Below are positions 11,441-23,834 of a stretch of DNA of 64,000 bases, one piece after another. The notes under the pieces were generated by a model that was not told where the DNA came from, did not search any database, and saw only the letters and a program-made list of their open reading frames with translations. Within the stretch, counting starts at the first letter, position 1, and each line of letters starts with the position of its first letter. The stretch lies in contig OY720344.1 of NCBI GenBank assembly GCA_963082975.1, positions 77,550,053-77,614,052 of the forward strand. The letters run 5' to 3'. A program made the position numbers and the translations under genes. The DNA is from Labia minor (Eukaryota > Arthropoda > Insecta > Dermaptera > Spongiphoridae).

Positions 11441-12000
11441 ACATATACATATAATAATTGTGATAAATTGATTTTTGTTATCACATAATAAATAATAAAC
11501 GTCACTAGAGCTTAATGTTTATTTAAATATAATTTCCCTTAGTAATTAAACTCTATAAAACTTTTATACCTTTTCAAAGCATTATCTAAACATATAGTAT
11601 AAATAAAAATTATCTTTAGCTCTTGTTATTATTATATATAAATTGTATAATAATGAAGACATTTGTTCGTTTAATATTATATTAATTTAATTTTAATTTC
11701 ACGTAAATTATATAATTAAAAATGAATGAAAAATGTTGCTTATTACTTAACATATATTCAAAATAAAATTTACATTAACTAATATTGATTGATATTGATA
11801 GTAAGATTCGAAAAAATTATTTTAGAAATAAAAAAGTAGTGAATCTTTGGAAAAAGTTCCGGCTCACTTGGTGGTCCCAGTTATTTAATTTTCAAATCCA
11901 GAACCGTATCAACTCTGGTGACCAACAGCATCTAATAATTGATTGCGCCTTTGTCTTGAACCGAAATGTTTTTGTTTTTTGTTTTTATTACATTGGATAA
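11441..12000. other. AT-rich stretch, nothing recognised
   Basis: No repeat or gene is supported. A 71-codon plus-strand frame (11785-12000) has no recognisable motif. Confidence 0.5.
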
Positions 12001-12480
12001 AAATCCAAGTCCACCCGTTGCAAAGTGTAGATGATCGAGACAATAAATCCACTTGAGTTTGATTTTTTTGAATAAATAGTTTTTGTCTCCCCCAGGAGGA
12101 ATGCGACCGCCCATTAAACCGATAACTTCGCCTGAAGTTTTTAGGGGAGAGGGGGAGCAAAAGTCGGAGCGTTGTGAAGATCGGGTTAGTAAGGAGGGGG
12201 AGAGGGGAGTAAATTGAACTCACTCTTTCTCTCTCTTCTCTCTTTCACTCACTTCAGGTTATTAAAAAGAACCAATTTGTTTGAACCAAGGGACAGATAA
12301 TTAATCAACTATTAATAATTAATCGAATTCTTCGTTAATTTATTAAATCAAAGAATGGCGGATCAGTTTCTCTTGAGAAAGATTTTTCTGGTTGTAAAAT
12401 ATTTAGACAGATCGTGCATTCGAAAAAATGAAGATTCATTCTTCGAGGTAAAGGGAAGGGGCCGTCAAAGTTCTTTTGGA
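12001..12480. promoter_or_regulatory. Balanced-composition island with strand-asymmetric GA/CT tracts
   Basis: Sequence of higher complexity with a G/A-rich stretch (12150-12210, AGGGGGAGAGGGG type) next to a CT-rich stretch (12222-12250, CTCTTTCTCTCTCTTCTCTC). Overlapping minus-strand frames of 60-104 codons show no known domain. GA/CT repeats are typical of GAGA-type promoter or enhancer DNA in arthropods, so a regulatory role is possible but unproven. Confidence 0.25.
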
Positions 12481-13030
12481 TTTTGTTAACAATTCTGAAT
12501 CCAAGATTAATTATTGTCTCCTTTAACTTTGAATGTTGCTTTAGAAAAACATTAAAATTATTTTTATTTTTTTTTTAAATTCTTATTTTTTTTTATTTAA
12601 TAAATAAATACATAGAAGATTAAAAATTAATATTTCTACTCATATTGATGAATTAAAGACGGTTTGCAAAAAAAAAAAAAATTAATAAAATTTTAAAGCA
12701 TCACTTATTAAAATTAAATGTAAGGTCAATGAATTATCCTATAATATAATTTATTATTAATTTATATTTTTAATTAATTAATTAATTAATTGAACTATTT
12801 ATTATTATTTTTTTTAATAATATTATAAGTATTTCTTATTTTAAAAATTTGTAATTTTTCTTGTTCTCATTAATACATATATAAATCGAATAGTAAACCT
12901 TTTTTTTAAACCTCTTTAACTTTCCATTTCTTTAATTATTTACATCCATCAACTTATGATTGGTCCTTGCATCCTCTTTCAACAACCTAATTAACAAGTA
13001 CATTTGGTCGAAAACAAAATTCCGATTATA
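12481..13030. other. AT-rich stretch, nothing recognised
   Basis: Long A/T runs and a short (TTAA)n patch near 12773-12792. No feature supported. Confidence 0.6.
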
Positions 13031-13225
13031 ATAGATTTAATTGGGGGAAAGTGTGGTCCTAGAGAGGCTGTTTGGAGGTCGGCAGGGCGGAGCTTATCCT
13101 TTGTCCACCTGTCCCTATCCCCACCCACGGGATAACCCACCTCTCCTCTTTCAAGTCCTATCTTCATTCTTTCATATCCCCTGTCTTTTTGTCATCAAGA
13201 TAGAAAAATACATCAATTGTTCAAA
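13031..13225. promoter_or_regulatory. Balanced-composition island
   Basis: About 190 bp with GGAGGTCGGCAGGGCGGAGC and then a C-rich stretch with two GATAA/TTATC cores (GCTTATCC, GGGATAACCC). A 62-codon frame is present, without a recognisable domain. Candidate regulatory DNA on composition only. Confidence 0.25.
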
Positions 13226-13740
13226 ATGAAACAATATTTGAAATTTCCCATTGATATAATAATAATAGTTATAATAATAATAATAATAATAATAAATTTT
13301 TAGTTTCACTTAAGTTGATAAAATTGATTTATCTTTCAAAGAACAAATTTTAATAGAACATCTTCATTTCATAATGCATTGAAATATTATTTTATTCAAT
13401 TCATTTCCTTTATTATATAAAATCTCTTTTGACTTTAGTTATTATACTACATACTAATAAATTATATATTGTATCCGATAAACCGATAGCTAATCTATTA
13501 TTTCATCATTTAGAAATTTTAAAAAAGTATTAAATTATATACTACTCAATTGTTAAACTTTCTAGTATCGCCTTTGATATTTAATAAAATAGATTTCCTA
13601 AATATATATTACTTCTTGGCTTTATGCTTTATTTATTTTTATTTGGGTAGTATATTTATATATTTATATATAGTAGTTCCTTTACAGTCTAACAATTGTG
13701 ACACTTATTTATTGTAGTTATAAATTTCGTAACTTTTAAT
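13226..13740. other. AT-rich stretch with (TAA)n
   Basis: Contains a short (AAT)n microsatellite at about 13257-13297. Otherwise no features. Confidence 0.6.
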
Positions 13741-14130
13741 TATGCTTAAATTGCAATAGCACAGGTGTCTTTTCAACTCTTCTCGTTTGCCCCGATCTCC
13801 TTGTTCTAAAAAGTGAACTGTGCAAATAATTGTTTAAGGAACAGTTCCTGGCCTTAACTACTGTGCTTCCAAAATAACAACTAATAATAATTCAATATTT
13901 AATAATTATTATCTCCTTTCATATATATATATTTGCCTCTAGATTGCCTTCGAGTGTCTTTCTGTAGTCTGCTCTTTTCAAATGATTTTAAACTGTCGTA
14001 TGGTTGATGTTTAGCTATTTTCTGACTGATAGTCCTGCATACCTGTCTTGTTTTCCAAGTTGAAAAGTTTTATTGGCATGAGTGCGAGGTGCATCGTCCC
14101 TATCGAAATTTGGCAAACCATTTTTGGAAA
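13741..14130. promoter_or_regulatory. Weak balanced-composition island
   Basis: Two segments of ordinary complexity (about 13755-13870 and 13940-14130) separated by AT-rich DNA. No open frame. Could be regulatory DNA or an old unrecognised repeat. Confidence 0.2.
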
Positions 14131-14925
14131 TTTTTTAAACAAAATTGTATTTTATTCATCTTTATTCGAGTACTTGATTCCTAATTTCAAAGTAAAATAT
14201 AAACCAAATGATTCATAGATTAATTTAATAGTAATTTTTCTTTATACTAATTGTATTTATTAATTATGGATTATAAATATAATTTATTTAAAATTTATAT
14301 TAAATTAATTATATTATTTTATCATTTATTGACGTTTCTATTATTAATATGAGTCCTAAATATAAAAGTAGGATGTTTCTCGCACATATTTTTTTTTAAA
14401 TAAAATAATATAGTTATTATAGGACAATTTTTACCATATTCCATTATTTTCTAGTATAAAAATATCTAAAAGGAAATATTTTTTTTATTTATAGTTTATT
14501 TAACGGATGTAAATACATTTTTATTATAAAAAATAATATATTTATATATATATATATATAAATAAAATTACGACAAAAACATATTTATTTTGTTTACTTC
14601 TATCGTTGATGAATTTTAAACTATATAATAGTTAATTAATTATTTATTAAATTCATTCTCTTCTGTTCATTCCATTTAAAATGGTAATTAGTTAATTTTA
14701 TTGGCTTACCAGGAGATATTGATCTGATTCTCCTCCAGGCGTTTAATTTCCGGAATCATAAAATTATATTAATATACATGTTTTTGGCTTAATATCCAAA
14801 ATTGATTAACCATTATACATTTACTATTATGAAAAGTGAAAGGGATATAAAATATAATTAAAATTAAACACACACAACACAATAAACGTGTATCGGAAAA
14901 TAAAGATCGCTATTGCTTATAGAAA
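14131..14925. other. AT-rich stretch, nothing recognised
   Basis: Stop-dense AT-rich sequence with a short TA run at about 14547-14562. Confidence 0.6.
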
Positions 14926-15330
14926 AATAAGGGAGGGTGAATATTAGGATCCAATAGGAATGGGGTTTGTCAAATTGTCAGGGTCTAAAAGAACGAATGC
15001 CGAGTCATGATCTCACCCTCCAATTGAACATTGAACAACCAACCCTCCTTGTACGTTGTTTCCTCCCCTATGGTTCATTGCAAGTGACATGGCGTCGTCG
15101 CGTTCCATTCACGGGTCCCATCGATCAAGCAAAAGTCATTCGCTGCCTGATAATATCCCTTCCAATTTATACAATACCAAATCCTACATACATATATATA
15201 CGAATACTTTATATTCAGATAAACTTCCTCTTGCCTTGTCTAGCTATCGTCCTCTCTCCCCTAAGAATAGAAAATGTCACCTTTTTGAATATAATTGCTC
15301 CCCTTGACAAAAAAAAGGGGAGAACGAATG
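14926..15330. promoter_or_regulatory. Balanced-composition island, candidate non-coding element
   Basis: About 400 bp of non-repetitive sequence, including TGACATGGCGTCGTCGCG and ACGGGTCCCATCGATC. It is open for 123 codons on the plus strand (14967-15338) and for 83 codons in another plus frame, but neither translation shows a domain or a plausible start context. I favour non-coding; a missed exon is possible. Confidence 0.3.
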
Positions 15331-15638
15331 AATATTAGGGTTTTCATTTTTAATCCTTTCTTTAAAAGCGACCTAAAGATGAAAAATTATTCATCTAGAC
15401 TACAATTCAATAACATCTATATTGTAAAATTTTCTATTGTGTAGGATCTATTTGAAAATTAATATTATTTTTCTATTGAAAAAATATTTAATAATAATTT
15501 TAGCTATTTATTCTACTTCATTCATAGAATAAAAATCAAAATTTCAATGATATCTATATTTCATACAATTACGTACACTTAAGATAATTTTGATATAAGT
15601 ATATATGACAAGTCATTTCCTGCTTATTTTCACTATTT
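15331..15638. other. AT-rich stretch, nothing recognised
   Basis: No supported feature. Confidence 0.5.
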
Positions 15639-15870
15639 ATTGTGAGATTTGAGTCTCGACTTTCATTCGCTCATTTAGGGAAACTCACCTTGGACTGTCT
15701 ACGAAAGTGTGTTAGTGCTAGTGCCGAGGATGCTTCAGAGCTTCAGAACGCAGAAAGTAAAAGACCACTCTCCAATTTAACTTAAAATCCCAACATGGAG
15801 TCCTGGTTAGACTAAGACAGAATTCCAAAAAATCCTCTTAAAAATGGCGCTGATTCTCAAATCTCACAAT
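15639..15870. mobile_element. Short TIR element (candidate MITE)
   Basis: The segment is bounded by perfect 15-bp terminal inverted repeats: ATTGTGAGATTTGAG at 15639-15653 and its complement CTCAAATCTCACAAT at 15856-15870. The ~200-bp interior is non-coding and of ordinary complexity. A clean target-site duplication is not evident (flanks TATTT and TAAAC), so the superfamily is unassigned. It may instead be a chance inverted repeat, though 15 perfect bases in non-AT sequence makes that unlikely. Confidence 0.5.
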
Positions 15871-17130
15871 TAAACATGAAAAATATGAAATAACATCTCA
15901 TAATAATAAAACCTTTTACCGGAACTTAAACGGATATATATATAATTATTCTATACCTAAATGTGCCTTTCAAGTAGTTTAAGAATTATATTTTATTTTT
16001 TATTTCAAAATTCATGCTGCTAAATACTTTTCGTTTACTTTTTCGTTATTAATACACTTTATTAAATATAATAATTTAGATTTATATTATTTTTTCAAAT
16101 ATACATTTTATTTATTTATATATTATTTATTATTTTCATTTAATATTTAATTAAAACACATTAGTCCTTCATTTAATACACTTAATCAAAATTAATCAAA
16201 TAAAATTACCGAAATATATTTGTTATTATAACTTTCTTTTTTTATTTATTGATAAAAAACTAGTCTACTATTATCTTATGAATATCATTGTTAGTTTTCT
16301 TATGGTATTACCTAATTTGTTTTTGTTTTTTTAATTTTTTTTGTTTCAGTTCTATTTATTCATATTAATTCAGTTTCATCGGTACGGGAAGAAAATTAAT
16401 TAAAGAGAATTATAATTTAATCTGAATATATTAAGACCTGTTTTTAAATTAAAAAAAAACTAATACATAACAAAGATTATAAAAGATAGTGATTAACTAA
16501 TAATTTCTCTAAAAGTAGTATTACTAATAGGTGTAAGATAGGGATTATAATTATATCTCTGTTATTAGACGTTGGCATTATTTATCATCAAAGTTTTTTC
16601 CGATAAAACGACGCAATTTCTTTTAATCATAAATTCAGATGGAAATTATGATTTATTAAAATAATTATTATCCTTCGTTCTTTCACAATATTTTTCTTTT
16701 TTTATATATTCAAATACTATCATTTCCTTGTTATATTTCATTTATGCATTATCCTACAAATGAATTTAATAATTTTGATTGGTTAATCATAATTTTTTTT
16801 AATTACAATTTTTTAAGAAATTAAAAACAAATATTAATTCTAATAATTAATTAATTAAAGTTTTCTATAAGATAAGAAGAATAAGGGACAGGGAATTAAG
16901 TTCATTTATATATAGATATTATTAATGAAATAATTTTAAATATATTATGGATTCCTATCTTTAACAAGTCTTATTTTTATTTGCTTTTTGTTATAAATCA
17001 ATTTCTTTGAAATAATATAAATTATCAAAGGCATAACTCAGAGGTATAAGGTTGAAATACTAAGCTTAATGAAAAAGATTCAAATACCAACAAGTTCACA
17101 AAAATTTGAATTATACATTCTCAAATATAA
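15871..17130. other. AT-rich stretch, nothing recognised
   Basis: Over 1.2 kb of stop-dense AT-rich DNA with A/T homopolymers. No gene or repeat copy recognised. Confidence 0.6.
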
Positions 17131-17132
17131 TA

Positions 17133-17641
17133 CGAGGGCAGATCAATAGATCCGTGAGTTTTTGATTTTCCCGACTCTTAAATGAAATGGTAACACTGCT
17201 CCTATCAACAGGAAGCTATCAACTGACTCCTGTCGAAATTTGAACCAGCTATGTCTTTTAGATTTTGTTTGACATCCATTAATGGCAAACTACCTGGTGA
17301 TTTAAGAAGAAAATGGAAAAAGTCAATTTCCATGAAAATCCATGAATTGGGTTAGGAATTGCTCCCTCATCCGTCCTATTCTCCGGATTTAGCCCCGAGT
17401 GACTATTTCTTGTTTCCAAATCTGAAGAAATGGCTCGGCAGAAAGAGAGAAGAGATGAAATCATCTCACAAACCTATTTTGATGTCCTCGACAAATCTTA
17501 TTTTTTAGAAGAGTAAAAAAATTTCGAGAAACTTTCGACAAAGTATATAGAGCTCAAAGGAGACTTCTTAAAAAATAATATAATTTTTTATCCAAATATC
17601 TGTTTCATTCAAAAAGTCACGGACTTATTGACCTGCTCTCC
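17133..17641 (+). mobile_element. mariner-family element, internally deleted copy 1
   Basis: Imperfect terminal inverted repeats of about 30 bp (left edge CGAGGGCAGATCAATAGATC; right edge the complement form ending GGACTTATTGACCTGCTCTC) are flanked by TA dinucleotides (17131-17132 and 17642-17643), the TA target duplication of Tc1/mariner elements. The only recognisable coding part is the transposase C-terminus: HPSYSPDLAPSDYFLF at about 17367-17414, containing the third catalytic Asp of a D,D34D mariner, then LKKWLGRKRE. At 509 bp it is well under half the ~1.3 kb of a complete mariner; the N-terminal and central catalytic parts are gone. Non-autonomous and dead as a gene. Confidence 0.88.
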
Positions 17642-17643
17642 TA

Positions 17644-17980
17644 TAATAGTGTATATATTTTAATTATAATTAATTCTTTATAAATATTATCAATCCTAAT
17701 TTAACAACAATTAATTGTAATATTTTATTTTATTATCATAGAAATTATCGGTAAAGGTAGACCATATCTAAAGTATTGATTTAAACATATAATAATATAT
17801 AAAAGTGGTGGGGGATAGAATAATAACCAAATTAAAATCAATCCTCTCATCAGAGAGTGTTAATTGAAATGAAAGGGATGGCATATCTTCTTATCAAAGA
17901 AGAAGAAAAACAAGAAAAGAAATGAACATCAAAAGGAGATGTCAAAAACTTTATTAAAGTATCTTCCAGTGACATTTTGA
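17644..17980. other. AT-rich stretch, nothing recognised
   Basis: No supported feature. Confidence 0.5.
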
Positions 17981-18290
17981 ATGAGTGACTGACAACGGAC
18001 CGGCCTTACGGAAGAATAGAAGCAATTAAGGGCCGCAACGACCAACCATCCAATGGTAAGTTAATTTGATCAGGAGAATATTTTCAACGAATTCCGATTC
18101 TCTTCTATCGAGAACGATAATTAATTATTATTTATTGAATGGCAAGAATATATATATACTTATATATATATATATACTATTCCCTCAAATAGCTTCGTAA
18201 TCCAATTAAGCGTCACGTACATTTCATTGTAATCAACCTCCACGTTTTCTAGGTCAACTATCCTATTTTATTCTCCTAGATAAAATAAAT
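17981..18290. promoter_or_regulatory. Weak balanced-composition island
   Basis: Two patches (17985-18060 with ACGGACCGGCCTTACGG, and 18180-18270) of ordinary complexity flank a (TA)n-containing AT stretch. No open frame. Possible regulatory DNA. Confidence 0.2.
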
Positions 18291-19895
18291 AAATAACGTC
18301 TCAATTCAATATAAAAAGAAATTAAATTACCAATTAAAAAAAAACACTTATTAATAAAAAAAATTTATATATACAGTGTTGAAAAACAGTAATAGAGAAC
18401 AAAAACAACAAATAATTGAAGATAAATAGAAAATCAATGGATGAGAATAGATTTATCGTTTGGAAAACGAATTGAATGGAGGTGAAAAATTAAAAAAAAA
18501 TATTGCAAACAAAATAAATATTTGAATAGAAGAATCAAGGATCACGATCAGATTGGAAACCAATCATTACTCGCTATTGTTAAGCAAAAGAACCAACCCA
18601 ATGAAAAAGAAGGAGAAGGAAATCAGTATATTTTTATTTATATTATAAAATTGTATAATAAAAAACAAAAAATTATCTAGATATTAAATCAACATGTAGA
18701 ACTGTCATACTTAATTTATATAACTATTTATTTTATTTATTTATTTTCAAGTAATTATTATAAAGTCATTTTCAATTAAATAGCATTAATAAATTCAATT
18801 ATAACTTTTAGTATTATTTTTATTTATTTTTCTGTTCAAGTATTATTATATGTAATTATTATTATAATTTTTATTATTATTATTATATGATTCACTTGAA
18901 ATACTGAAACGTGAGTATTATTTTATTTTTTTATAAATAAACTTCAGAACATTGTAAAAATTACATTTTGTAAAAAATGTTCTCTTATATTTTTTTATTT
19001 ACTTATAAACTAATTTAATTAGATTTATTCTCTAGGAACATTTTCGACACAGGAAGGCTAAACTTTTAGAACAATTGTTTTTGTCTGACATAATTATAAG
19101 AAAACTGGGTTTAAAATTCTACATCAACTTTATTCTTCTTGAAAGTGAAATTTAATAATTGATTTTGAGAATTTATTCTAATTCTCTATCTATTTAATGA
19201 ACAATTTTTAATAAAAATAAAAATCACAAATAAATTTTCGCCGTTTTCTATCAACAATTACAAATTTAACAATTTCAAACAATGTAAAATGGCCTGTTAA
19301 GTCAATTATTATGTTCTTTTTATGTTTGGCACGACTCTTCCTCTACTAATTGTTCCAATTTATTTATTTACTTTCAACAATTCACTATGTTCTTTATCCC
19401 TCACTTTAAACTCACAGTTTTAAATTTTTTTGGAATCACTATCACTTAGTTCTCACACCTAAAGCAGAACCACCATATTCTTTTACAAGATATCTTGGAA
19501 ACTTCACCAAATTTCTTCAAATTAAAGAATTAAATCAAAAGTTCAAGAATCTATTAAACTTATTTTCACTCACAAAACATAAAGTGTTTCTGATTCGAAA
19601 TCCCTAATGCTTCAAAATAACTTGTTATTGGATAAACGAACTTACAGTATTACATTTTACATCAGAATTGTGTAGTTTCCTTGATTTTATAAATTTACAT
19701 TATGATATAAAAGTTGATTTTAATTTGAAACGTTAATAATTAAAAGAAATTATAATTTTCTAAATTTCTGAAAATACAATAAGAAGAATAAGATTATATT
19801 TAGTAAAAAGGATTGTTTGCGTATGGACGTGTTATCAGTTAAAAAGAAAGGGGGAAAATGGCTGAAGTGGTTGATACCAAAGAAAAACTATTAAT
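18291..19895. other. AT-rich stretch, nothing recognised
   Basis: About 1.6 kb of AT-rich DNA with (ATT)n patches (18840-18890). No repeat copy or gene recognised. Confidence 0.6.
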
Positions 19896-20165
19896 TAATA
19901 TTGAATAGGCGGTATCAAAAGAAAAGGGAAAAAAAGATATTTGGGAGTTGGAAGTCGAAAAAGGATCCCTAAAAGCGAGACGAAGAGTGAAGAGTGGGGA
20001 AGATGTGTGGGGGAGGGGAATAGGAATAAGCTTGAAGAGAGAGAGAATAGATATTGGAGGAAGAAACCCCTGAACTGAGAACGAAAAAAAGAGGAGGGAC
20101 GAATGGCAATAGGGAGAGTGTGGGAGAGAAAGGAATAGAGAGAGAGAGAGGAATCAATGCATGAG
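19896..20165. promoter_or_regulatory. Purine-strand tract with GAGA repeats
   Basis: About 250 bp in which the plus strand is overwhelmingly A and G, with GAGAGAGAG runs at about 20036-20046 and 20136-20150. In arthropods such tracts bind GAGA-type factors and often lie at promoters or Polycomb-type elements. Minus-strand open frames here (96 and 62 codons, S/L/F/P-rich) are a by-product of the pyrimidine-rich complement. It lies directly upstream of the coding-like island at 20196-20410, which makes a promoter or 5' region conceivable. Confidence 0.35.
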
Positions 20166-20195
20166 AGGGTGGCGATGATCATCAATCAGGGGTGA

Positions 20196-20410
20196 GTCGA
20201 GGGCAAAGGGGCCGCCGACGATGAAGCTGAAAGCGGGACCGCTGGGGCGGAGCCCCGCACGAGCAGAGTGCACGACGAGATTAAAAGCCTTTTACATGGA
20301 TGCCATTTGGGAGAACACACGCTCAATTTCGAATACATTAACACAAGAGCAATTGTGGACACCAAAATCAACACTCCCCTGGAATCCACTTTCTTTCTCT
20401 TAAAGTTTTT
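20196..20410 (+). other. Coding-like island, possible single exon of an unrecognised gene
   Basis: One plus-strand frame is open from just after a stop at 20193-20195 through about 20450. Its translation looks protein-like: an acidic/serine stretch (DDEAESGTAG), then RVHDEIKSLLHGCHLGEHT and NFEYINTRAIVDTKINTPLE. Composition is far from the lysine/asparagine/isoleucine bias of spurious frames in this window. There is no ATG in this frame, so it would have to be an internal or terminal exon; acceptor candidates are the AG at 20200-20201 and the AG at 20188-20189, the latter only if the stop is skipped. A pyrimidine tract before them is lacking, which counts against it. I do not recognise the family. 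A minus-strand frame (20186-20389) starts with a hydrophobic signal-like segment but is probably its shadow. Confidence 0.3.
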
Positions 20411-20420
20411 TTGCAGAAAA

Positions 20421-23080
20421 AGCGATTTGATTTTGAAAATCGTTAATTAAGCGTTAAATTAATTCATTATTTTGAAAAATATTAATTATTAATCTTTTAT
20501 TTCATTATTTTTTGGATTATAAATTTAATCCTAAAAAAATACAAATTCATAAATGATTAAGAATTAAATTTGAACCTATACAATTTTTTGATAATAAAAG
20601 AAAAGTAAGTTCAACTGTTTATGGCACCGATATATTCCTAATGTTCTAAAAACAATTCTGACCATTCTTTGACGATTTGTTAGCAATCTACAAAATTAAA
20701 CTCAATTGGATAAACGGTGTAGTTTCTAGTGGGCCATCACTTTTCAAAAATGAATTCTTGAAACTTCTTTTATTTTTATTTTATGTGGCGGGATGAGCCA
20801 TCAGTGGTATATGCCGGCGGGAACGTGTTAAATGTACATTAATATTACAAATAAAATTTTAAAAATACAAAATATACGTTACGTTTAAATTAATTCTAAA
20901 TTATTCATTATAATAATGAAAGTTATCAATAAATAAACATTAAACTTGTCTCCTACTTTTCTTTTGCTTGTCCAATGAGATTATTTTGTGAAATTTTCTA
21001 CATAATTTAGGTATCCAGAGAAAGGTTTGTGGCAATTTTATACATGTTATCGATTATATTATATATTTTATTTATTTATTTTTTTTTTTTTTTTGTTACA
21101 AATCAAAATAACAAACAATATTTTTTTTTAAATTGATTCTTATAAAAATAGTAAAATAATAAATAAATTATTTTAAAAAAAAATTGTTTTTTTAGAAAAA
21201 AATTTGAATTCTACTTCTCCCCAAATGTTTAAAATTACTACATTTCTAACCTACAAAATAATTATATATTGTCTCCCCTATTATTATTTTTGTTTATTTG
21301 AAAGATCATACAAAGAAACATTTTGAAATTTGAAAAATGTCCCCGGAAACCCTCAAGATAAAAATACTCATATTTTCATTTCTATACAAGATTCAAAATA
21401 ATCTTATTTAAAAATTATATTAAATTATCTTGGTATTTATTATTATAATTATAATTGAATATAATAGAACACTATTTGAATTAACTGATAAGTGGTGGAC
21501 ACATAGTCGAGATATTTGATGATACAGCAAGTATAGTTAAGATGTTTTATTAAGGTCAATCTCATTAACAATTCGTCTTTTATATCATGAATAAATACTT
21601 TATAAAATACTGTATAAATAATACTTATTATTTTTTCAATAAAAAATATAATATTATATAAATACATTGATATTATTGAATAAATTATTAAATTATAAAA
21701 AGAAATTTAAATCATTATAAATTTAATGAGCAAATACGTCATCAAATATATATTTAACATATATACAAAAAATATTATTATTATAAAAAAGATAGTATAA
21801 ATATATGTATACATATATAGGTATATATATAACTTATATTATTATTCTAATTGAATTATATATATATATTTGTATTTTTTTTCTCTCTGAGGATTTTTTG
21901 AAATTCACAGCTTCACAGCATAGTTTCATCTGTATAGGTTTCCGCCTCGGGAAAAATCATCTTTGTTAGTTTCTTAATTTAAAATATGAATTTTATTAAT
22001 TAAAATATGATGCCGGGTAACGCCGAACATCGCTTCCTTAAATTCAAAATATTATAAATAAAATACTAAAAATATTTATTTTAATAATATTTTGTAATCA
22101 AGTTACGAAATATATATTATGTTATTTCCACAGGCCATACTTTTCTGTCTTTCAGTGCATTAATTCGTATTTTTAAGGGCTGTTTGTTTTATGACTATTA
22201 TTTTTTAATTTATGTTTTTTTAAATTATTTGAAATTGTTTCATATATTTTGTTGTCTATTTATTTTAAATAATAATCTTAATCTTAAATATTTATAGTTT
22301 TCATAAGGAATATTTTTTTAAAGTACCGAGCGATAATTTATAATATAGTACTTAAAATAAATTAATCGAAATATGTATATTTATGAAACCTTTATTCTTC
22401 TATAATAAAGTAATTATTTATTATTTTTTTAATATTGATATTTGTTAAAAATCTATACTGAGAATTCAAACTTCATTTTCCATTTTTCTCAAAATAAATA
22501 TAAAATTTTAAAAAAATGATGATTAAATTAAATCAATTAAAATTAATTATCACAATCAATTTTGAAAGATGAAAATTTTAATAATATTCTTAGCTGATGA
22601 GAATATATTATAAAATTTTGGCTGGAAATTGAAATAATTTCACGATCAAGAGTCAAAGGACTGTTGTTATTTTTTGCAAAGATCTGAAGATGGTATTTAT
22701 CAGGAACCGAAACTGTTGTTTTCGTGAAAGAGAATTTTATTTAATATCATATATTTATTTTATTTTTTCCTTTAATGTAATTCCACATGTAGTTATTTTT
22801 CAAAGTTCTGAATTAGCATCCTAAACTATTCATTCAAATGTTCAGTATTTTAGCCCAAATTTGTTTTGTTCATTAACAATAAATAACATATTGAATTCAT
22901 CATCATTTTATCATCATTATTATTGTATAATAATTCACATACCAATATTCTAAAAAAGTATTCAATTCATTGTAAGGACTTCATAATAACCGATTATGTT
23001 ATTCGTCACTGATAACACGCTCAAATGATTTTTGATATAATCCAAAGAAACTAATAAGAGCATATCGAAATCATTTTCCT
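20421..23080. other. AT-rich stretch, nothing recognised
   Basis: About 2.6 kb of very AT-rich DNA with short TA runs (21780-21860) and homopolymers (21068-21095). A 72-codon minus-strand frame (21449-21667) is low-complexity. No gene or known repeat. Confidence 0.6.
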
Positions 23081-23690
23081 CCATCCATTCGTAAAGGTAA
23101 ATTGTTCCTAAATCGCCGTACGAAGGAAGGAGAATTGTTTAGTGAAAAGCGACGATTCACGTTGTGTTGGTTACCATTGTGTGTTGTAACCACGCCCTGG
23201 AAAAGTGACTTCTTAAGTTAGAACATTAGTAATTAAGCAGAGAGTTGGATCGTAGAGCACGACTGGCGTTTGATCGTTTAATCTCGACGATTCGGCAGCT
23301 GCCAACTACCTTGGCGATCAATGCCTATGTTTAATTAACTCGTATTGACGATGCCGTTGTGCAGTGCATACAATACATGCCCAGGTTGGCTTTAATTAAC
23401 ATTTCCGAGCTACAGAAATCTCCCTGGACGGATGGACTGTCATGGGATTAGGCGGATGCAAGACTCACGTGATAAATGAATAGGAACGCATTGTACTCGT
23501 CAGAGACGGGCGGGCGGGGCAGTCTCAACCCCATGTGGCTTGCCCGCACATATCAGACACCCTTTCCAATTTTTTATTAATTTAATAACCAGCCACATTT
23601 ACATTCCAAGACAATGCGGGTATTTCGATCCCCATCTCATTTATGCATCCAGTTTGCATGGCTCAATGTAAAAAAACGAAATATTTTTTT
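23081..23690. promoter_or_regulatory. Long balanced-composition island, strong candidate conserved non-coding element
   Basis: About 600 bp of high-complexity sequence with no open frame of note on either strand, in otherwise AT-rich DNA. It contains an E-box-like CAGCTG (about 23297), several TTAATTAA homeodomain-type cores (about 23332 and 23393), a CACGTGA, and a G/C block GGGCGGGCGGGGC at about 23508. Lack of coding potential plus clustered binding-site-like words suggests an enhancer. No gene is visible within 20 kb on either side to assign it to. Confidence 0.4.
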
Positions 23691-23834
23691 TTCAGATTAA
23701 TCATTAATTAGTTCACGTCTTTTGCTTTATGTTAATTAAATCAATTTATCAACAATCATTGTATTTATTTTGAAAATTAAATTTAACTATGCATCGTCCA
23801 AACAACACTCGAAGCTCATTGAAAATTTAGATTT

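Noticed and set aside
19895-20185. 96- and 62-codon minus-strand frames rich in S, L, F and P
   Set aside because: They are the complement of a purine tract; composition alone explains the lack of stops.
20186-20389. Minus-strand frame with a signal-peptide-like start
   Set aside because: Hydrophobic stretch is the antisense of a more protein-like plus-strand frame; tail is A/S/P low complexity.
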